Shown one piece after another: positions 42,974-46,167 of a stretch of DNA of 46,167 nt (its first letter is position 1; each line of letters begins with the position of its first letter). The notes under the pieces were generated by a model. That model made no database searches. It was not told the origin of the DNA and saw only the letters and a program-made list of their open reading frames with translations. The position numbers were made by a program, and so were the translations under genes. This DNA comes from a virus: the IMG/VR virus record IMGVR_UViG_3300030333_000746, positions 1-46,167 of that record; one strand, given 5' to 3'.

Positions 42974-43174
42974 TTAACAATATTGTTTTTTAACTCCAGA
43001 TTTTTCTTGGTCATCATAACCTTTATTGTAGTCACTAATTTCTTTAGTATTTAAATCTGTTATTTTATTTGATTTTAAACTACGACCTTCATAATAATGA
43101 GGTTCTCTAGGTTTACCATAATAACAATCAGAAGAACCTCTATCATATGGGCCACCATGTCTTAAACTAATCAT
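42974..43174 (-). CDS. Small conserved phage protein with HGGPYDRG motif
   Basis: A 66-residue protein beginning MISLRHGGPYDRGSSDCYYG, then KPREPHYYEG. I recognise this Gly/Tyr-rich pattern from small proteins of many phages. The rest is charged, ending with a cysteine. Function unknown. Its start overlaps a possible 18-codon leader frame with a strong ribosome binding site, so it may be translated by coupling. Confidence 0.6.
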   Translation of the reverse strand: MISLRHGGPYDRGSSDCYYGKPREPHYYEGRSLKSNKITDLNTKEISDYNKGYDDQEKSGVKKQYC

Positions 43175-43223
43175 GTATTTCTCCCATTAATTTTACAAAA
43201 GTATAATGATCTAAATCTTCCAC
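43167..43223 (-). CDS. Possible 18-codon leader peptide
   Basis: A GTG-started frame (VEDLDHYTFVKLMGEIHD) with a perfect GGAGG 5 nt upstream. Its stop lies 8 nt inside the next gene, whose own start lacks a ribosome binding site apart from GGGAG inside this frame. It could be a coupling leader or chance. Confidence 0.3.
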   Translation of the reverse strand: MEDLDHYTFVKLMGEIHD

Positions 43224-43253
43224 ACTAACCTCCAAACTAACTCTTAAAGTGAT

Positions 43254-43367
43254 GGGCAAGGTAGGAATCGAACCTACAATATCTCAAAAATAGGATTTGT
43301 TATCTAATCCAGTATTCATATTGTGTATGCTTTTTATCTTGAGATATTCTCATGACCTTGCTTGCCC
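43254..43367 (-). ncRNA. tRNA-like RNA of unusual 114-nt form
   Basis: Minus strand, 5' to 3': a 7-nt GGGCAAG (43367-43361) pairs perfectly with CTTGCCC (43260-43254) as an acceptor stem. A perfect T arm has stem GTAGG/CCTAC and loop TTCGATT, fitting TTCRANY. Between them are 83 nt instead of the usual 40-55. A 10-bp stem, AATATCTCAA with TTGAGATATT, directly joins the T arm, enclosing a 51-nt loop that itself holds GGATT/AATCC. No standard D or anticodon arm fits well. A stem abutting the T arm recalls the tRNA domain of tmRNA, but the G3-U70 pair, pseudoknots and a degradation tag are not seen. CCA is not encoded. It could be a decayed or novel tRNA-like RNA. Confidence 0.6.
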
Positions 43368-43445
43368 TTAAAATAATATATTAACTACCATAAATACTAC
43401 AAATAAAACTGCTACAGCCATTCCCATAGCCCCTAGATTATCCAT
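43368..43445 (-). CDS. 25-residue membrane micropeptide
   Basis: A short frame (MDNLGAMGMAVAVLFVVFMV, then VNILF) that is almost entirely one transmembrane helix. AGAGAGGA lies about 10 nt before the ATG and the upstream gene stops 1 nt before it. Its stop codon is directly next to the first base of the tRNA-like RNA, so RNA processing there would remove the 3' end of this message. Translation is not proven, but a helix this clean with a ribosome binding site is unlikely by chance. Confidence 0.5.
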   Translation of the reverse strand: MDNLGAMGMAVAVLFVVFMVVNILF

Positions 43446-43446
43446 A

Positions 43447-43830
43447 TCAATAGTCCTCTCTCCAATTTTTAGGCAACCTTCTACGTCTAGGTTTATTTAC
43501 ATGAAAAGTTTTAGTGTCATCAAGGTAATATGGTTGAGTTACACAGTGTTTTCCAAAAGCATCACTAGCAGCTTTGCGCCAATAGTAATTTTTTAAATGC
43601 ACTCTAGCTTTACCTACACTAAGTTTAATCACTCCATAGCCATAAGCCTGTCTGAATGTAGCCCATTTTCTACCCCAAGTTACATTATAATATCGCTGTC
43701 CATTTTTAATATTAATATCTATAGAGAATTTATCTCCAGACTTAGGGCTAAGTAACTGATCTTTATAAGATTTAAAGTTACTCGTATTAATTAAATCATC
43801 AAATAAATATTTGATTATTTTTGTAGTCAT
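43447..43830 (-). CDS. Basic hypothetical protein
   Basis: A 127-residue basic protein (MTTKIIKYLFDDLINTSNFK...), with a beta-rich centre containing YYNVTWGRKWATFRQAYGYG and a very basic C-terminus (NKPRRRRLPKNWREDY). AGGAGA lies 8 nt before the ATG at 43830, so this start is preferred over 43857, which would overlap the upstream gene. It may bind nucleic acid. No family is recognised. Confidence 0.57.
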   Translation of the reverse strand: MTTKIIKYLFDDLINTSNFKSYKDQLLSPKSGDKFSIDINIKNGQRYYNVTWGRKWATFRQAYGYGVIKLSVGKARVHLKNYYWRKAASDAFGKHCVTQPYYLDDTKTFHVNKPRRRRLPKNWREDY

Positions 43831-43840
43831 TTTAAGTCTC

Positions 43841-44029
43841 CTAATAAATACAATCACCTACATTTAAATTATAAACCTTTGATCCAAATTCAATTCTATA
43901 TACTATATAACCATATGATGATGGTCTAGAATATAATGGAGGAATTAATGCAGCATTAGTAGCTTCAGTTAAAGAATGAAACTTCTTTACTATAATACCC
44001 CTACGGTTTACTAAAGCGTGTGTAAACAT
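43841..44029 (-). CDS. Small hypothetical protein
   Basis: A 62-residue beta-rich protein (MFTHALVNRRGIIVKKFHSL...). AGGAGG lies 6 nt before the ATG, a very strong site that fits high early expression. The order strand-helix-strand-strand (YGYIVYRIEFGSKVYNLNVG) could form a small domain. No family is recognised. Confidence 0.58.
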   Translation of the reverse strand: MFTHALVNRRGIIVKKFHSLTEATNAALIPPLYSRPSSYGYIVYRIEFGSKVYNLNVGDCIY

Positions 44030-44041
44030 TTTATCCTCCTC

Positions 44042-44317
44042 TTAAACTTTTAAGATTACTTTTATATTTTTATTTTTAGGATAAGAATCTGTAAACCATT
44101 CTCGTTCTGAAATAGCCCTCACTCCAGTATCAACTTTAGTAATATCTCCACCTGACTTAAAGAACTCTTCTATTTGTTCATTAATATTTAGTGGCTTTGA
44201 AGTTGTAGGTACAACATCTTTCTTTTCAACTTCAGTTTTGGTAGCAGTTAATTGTGCTAGTCCACTAGGAAAAGTAAAATGTTTGACATTACTTTTAAGT
44301 ACATAAGGTATGTTCAT
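44042..44317 (-). CDS. Small hypothetical protein with FFKSGGDITKV motif
   Basis: A 91-residue protein (MNIPYVLKSNVKHFTFPSGL...). The C-terminal half has IEEFFKSGGDITKVDTGVRA, comparable to IKAYVNSGGQIQKCTPC in the product at 39106-39354, so both may carry the same short helical domain. GAGAGG lies 8 nt before the ATG. Early expression is likely because it is close to the leftward promoter. Confidence 0.55.
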   Translation of the reverse strand: MNIPYVLKSNVKHFTFPSGLAQLTATKTEVEKKDVVPTTSKPLNINEQIEEFFKSGGDITKVDTGVRAISEREWFTDSYPKNKNIKVILKV

Positions 44318-44337
44318 ATTACACCTCTCAAATAAAA

Positions 44338-44409
44338 TTACTTAACTCTTTTCCAAACAAGAGTTCCATTAACTACAGTAAGTTTCCAAGTTGGATGATT
44401 GTTGTTCAT
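44338..44409 (-). CDS. First early micropeptide, 23 residues
   Basis: A 23-codon frame (MNNNHPTWKLTVVNGTLVWK, then RVK) with AGAGAGG before the ATG. It is the first frame behind the likely leftward early promoter. The product is basic with two Trp and could form a beta hairpin. It may be an early host-directed peptide or a leader. Translation is suggested by the ribosome binding site only. Confidence 0.45.
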   Translation of the reverse strand: MNNNHPTWKLTVVNGTLVWKRVK

Positions 44410-44466
44410 ATAAACCTCTCTTTATAAGTATTTGATTAATAAGGGAAAACGTCAAAGCAAGCGCAG

Positions 44467-44494
44467 GTTATCAGGATTCGGGAACACTTGTCAA
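44467..44494 (-). promoter_or_regulatory. Likely sigma-70 promoter for the leftward early operon
   Basis: Read on the minus strand: perfect -35 TTGACA (44494-44489), a 16-nt spacer, and -10 GATAAC (44472-44467, 4 of 6 matches). Transcription would start near 44460, about 50 nt before the first micropeptide. With no phage RNA polymerase in the window, host RNA polymerase is expected to use it. Confidence 0.5.
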
Positions 44495-44612
44495 CCCTCC
44501 CGTATTCCGTGGTCTGTAGCTCACTCCACACTCCACGAACCGAGAAAAATCCAACTCGACATATAATCCCAAATATTTAAAAACATATTAGACACTCCAC
44601 AACTACGACCCT

Positions 44613-44722
44613 ATATTATTTGCAAACAAAAATACATATATAACCCGGCTGTAATAGACACGCCATAATTACCACTCAATATTGTTTGCAAAGAAAAATA
44701 CATTTATAGCCCGGCATTAATA
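44613..44722. repeat. 44-nt direct repeats with TTTGCAAA core
   Basis: Copy 1 (44613-44656) and copy 2 (44679-44722) match at 38 of 44 positions, 66 nt apart. Shared parts are the palindrome TTTGCAAA, AAAAATACAT, TATA and CCCGGC. A further TTTGCAA is in the promoter at 44835. They may be operators, twin promoters or origin iterons. Confidence 0.75.
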
Positions 44723-44834
44723 ATTTTTTTATAAAAGTGCCATGTATATTATTTATATATATAGCTAAAATTTTTAAAAATTTAAAATTTAGATGAAAAA
44801 TAAATCTAATAAAATCAATAACTTGCATGATAGT

Positions 44835-44864
44835 TTGCAATCGTTTTTGGTTTGTGTTTATACT
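44835..44864 (+). promoter_or_regulatory. Likely sigma-70 promoter for the gene at 44923
   Basis: TTGCAA (44835-44840) and TATACT (44859-44864) are separated by 18 nt. Transcription would start near 44871, leaving a leader of about 50 nt before the ATG at 44923. The -35 element overlaps a TTTGCAA copy that resembles the upstream repeats, so a repeat-binding protein could block it. Confidence 0.55.
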
Positions 44865-44922
44865 GGAGTCACTTCCAAACGGGAGTACTTAAAATAAACT
44901 TTTAAAATAGGAAATAAATATT

Positions 44923-45534
44923 ATGAATAAATCTAACTACATCATCGAAAACCCAGAGCTTGCTGATAAGCCTCTCAATGTTAGGTCGCTAAATTCTGCG
45001 ATGACGGCATGCAAGCTCAGAGATCAATTCAATATTGAATGCCAAAAACGAAAACTACCATTAGTTCCGGCATTGCCCTATGTTGGATTCCAAGATAATT
45101 CCGGTTTGCAATATACCGGAGATAAATTGGATGGTTTCTCAATAGATTGTTCCGATAATGAGTTTTTGAATGATACCTATACCTTTTTCGTATTAGGAAC
45201 TAAAGGTAATTTGGTAACTCTTTTAAAAACTATTGGCTATGACACGATGGGCGCAGTAAATGATCATGATTTATTTAAGGACATGCCGAATGACGCCTTT
45301 AACATTGTTTACAAATTTGGTGAAGCGGTGCAGCAACTAATTGATGACGGATTAATCAAAGTCAATAAGAAAGCTTCTAAGCCAAAAAGAGAGACAAAAA
45401 TAAATGTAATAAGCTCTCTGAAAGTGACTAGTGTGAAGGCTTCTAAAGCTTCTAAGAAAGCGCCTAAGAAAAAGCCTAGTCTTAACGGAATGAGTAAGGC
45501 TGATTTAATAGCTTTAATTCAAGCTAATAGTTAA
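44923..45534 (+). CDS. Divergent early gene, function unknown
   Basis: A 203-residue protein (MNKSNYIIENPELADKPLNV...). Residues 1-145 form a mixed domain with no motif I recognise. The C-terminus is a Lys/Ala/Ser-rich basic tail (about 148-185), then LNGMSKADLIALIQAN, which looks like a SAP- or Rho-N-like helical DNA-binding motif. It is the only plus-strand gene in the right part and has its own promoter and terminator, so it is probably expressed immediately after DNA entry. DNA binding or host takeover is suggested, not shown. Its base composition is richer in G+C than the control region around it. Confidence 0.6.
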   Translation: MNKSNYIIENPELADKPLNVRSLNSAMTACKLRDQFNIECQKRKLPLVPALPYVGFQDNSGLQYTGDKLDGFSIDCSDNEFLNDTYTFFVLGTKGNLVTLLKTIGYDTMGAVNDHDLFKDMPNDAFNIVYKFGEAVQQLIDDGLIKVNKKASKPKRETKINVISSLKVTSVKASKASKKAPKKKPSLNGMSKADLIALIQANS

Positions 45535-45550
45535 ATATTAGCTAACTAAA

Positions 45551-45598
45551 AAGCCCCTAAAGTTTAAAAGCTCTAGGGGCTTTTTTTTGTCTTGAATA
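45551..45598 (+). terminator. Rho-independent terminator
   Basis: AAGCCCCTA (45551-45559) pairs with TAGGGGCTT (45584-45592), closing a loop that can itself pair partly, and is followed by eight T in total from 45591. An A run on the other side means it could also stop leftward transcription. It ends the single-gene unit at 44923-45534. Confidence 0.88.
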
Positions 45599-46167
45599 AA
45601 ACTACTGTATAAATCCTCAGGTATTTCTAAGCTCCTCAGAAGCTCGCTATTGAATAGCATCATGCCCCTAGTAGGTTGATATTAAAATTGTAATAAAATT
45701 TTAGGGCGGCATCTCTAAGGCTCTCAGAATTGATCTAAGTTTATTTCTCTAGAGTTTATTTTGATCTAGAGCTTGGACTAGTGATTCCTATTAAATACTA
45801 GCTAAGTGATTGAATTATAAAGCTCTCTAGAGTTTTTAAAGTTATTTTAAAGGCTTATTAGACTTTGGAGATCTTTGTTAACTAGATAATTCTAATAGAG
45901 CTTTAAAATTGATCTCATTTAATAGTCTTCAAAGATCTTTGAAGTTAAATAATAAAAAGTTATAAATGACTCCAAAGGGCTAGGCAGGTGGCCATAGGCC
46001 CTCCATAGTATATATACTAATACAAATACATTTTGGAGGGTTTTAGAGTGTCAACCAGTTAGGGCGGGAACTCTAAAGTCTCTAGAGTGTCTTTAGAGGA
46101 AGAGGCGGGGCTGTATGGGATGTAGTGAACCCCGGTGGGTTCTATAGTATTATACATATAAATCTTT
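45599..46167. other. Non-coding, palindrome-rich right end
   Basis: No frame of useful length is present on either strand. The stretch holds three copies of the palindrome CTCTAGAG (45747, 45825, 46080), a related GATCTAGAG (45763), an 18-nt perfect palindrome (45927-45944), TAGTATATATACTA (46006-46019), a near repeat starting TTAGGGCGG (45701 and 46059), and a GAACCC/GGGTTC hairpin (46127-46142). A TTGACA facing left is at 46054-46049. Such a region could hold early promoters, packaging signals or the genome end. Confidence 0.65.
45927..45944. repeat. 18-nt perfect palindrome
   Basis: CTTCAAAGATCTTTGAAG reads the same on both strands. It lies in the non-coding right end and could be an operator for a dimeric protein or a small hairpin in RNA. 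A related half site, GGAGATCTTTG, occurs about 60 nt upstream. Confidence 0.7.

Larger units (their letters stand above)
44410..44922. other. Divergent control region, no long gene
   Basis: These 513 nt separate the leftward operon from the rightward gene at 44923. The region holds a TTGACA promoter facing left, a TTGCAA/TATACT promoter facing right, two 44-nt direct repeats each with TTTGCAAA, and a very AT-rich stretch (44721-44820) that could be easy to melt. This is the natural place for early promoters, operators and perhaps an origin of replication. I see no convincing gene inside. Confidence 0.7.

Noticed and set aside
43254-43367. Calling the RNA a functional tmRNA
   Set aside because: The acceptor stem lacks the G3-U70 pair, the internal loop is too short for pseudoknots, and no frame there ends in an LAA-like degradation tag.

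Overview
The window looks like most of the genome of a lytic, short-tailed (podovirus-like) phage of a marine proteobacterium. The evidence is a compact, AT-rich genome (roughly one third G+C by eye), a scaffold/capsid/adaptor/hub/fiber/internal-protein order, and a T7-style replication set: family A DNA polymerase with Tyr at the 762-equivalent site, gp4-like primase-helicase, gp2.5-like SSB and endonuclease I. There is no integrase, no repressor and no phage RNA polymerase. The window starts inside a gene, and no terminase or portal gene is present, so the genome continues beyond it. The host is not identified. The pqqA-like gene suggests a host that makes the cofactor PQQ.

Layout. (1) Positions 1-25.6 kb, plus strand, hold virion genes: scaffold, major capsid, a terminator hairpin, a 23-codon pqqA-like gene, head-tail adaptor, tail hub, two fiber proteins built from a 13-residue repeat, a third fiber protein, two fiber-assembly chaperones, a membrane/holin cluster and five large proteins that are probably injected or internal. 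(2) Positions 25.6-28.7 kb, plus strand, hold an M15 peptidase endolysin, a secreted cytochrome c/copper-monooxygenase fusion, two related small lipoproteins, a coiled-coil membrane protein and an EF-hand membrane protein. A terminator-like hairpin lies inside the last of these. (3) Positions 44.4-28.7 kb, minus strand, hold early and middle genes. In order of transcription these are many small proteins, a 114-nt tRNA-like RNA, a DUF932 protein, a terminator, a C5-cytosine-methyltransferase-like protein, SSB, primase-helicase, DNA polymerase, nucleases, a DUF3310 protein and class I ribonucleotide reductase. (4) Positions 44.4-44.9 kb are a divergent control region with promoters and a 44-nt direct repeat. 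(5) Positions 44.9-45.5 kb hold one plus-strand gene of unknown function with its own promoter and terminator. (6) Positions 45.6-46.2 kb are a non-coding, palindrome-rich end.

How it fits together. Early leftward transcription gives takeover and replication genes. RNR and the nucleases turn host DNA and nucleotides into phage DNA. Late rightward transcription builds the virion and lyses the cell. The most unusual content is metabolic. The phage encodes a peptide matching the PQQ precursor PqqA, with the Glu15/Tyr19 pair that becomes PQQ. It also encodes a periplasmic protein joining a c-type heme domain to a PHM-like copper monooxygenase with all expected copper ligands. Both point to periplasmic oxidation chemistry during infection; a functional link between them is inference.
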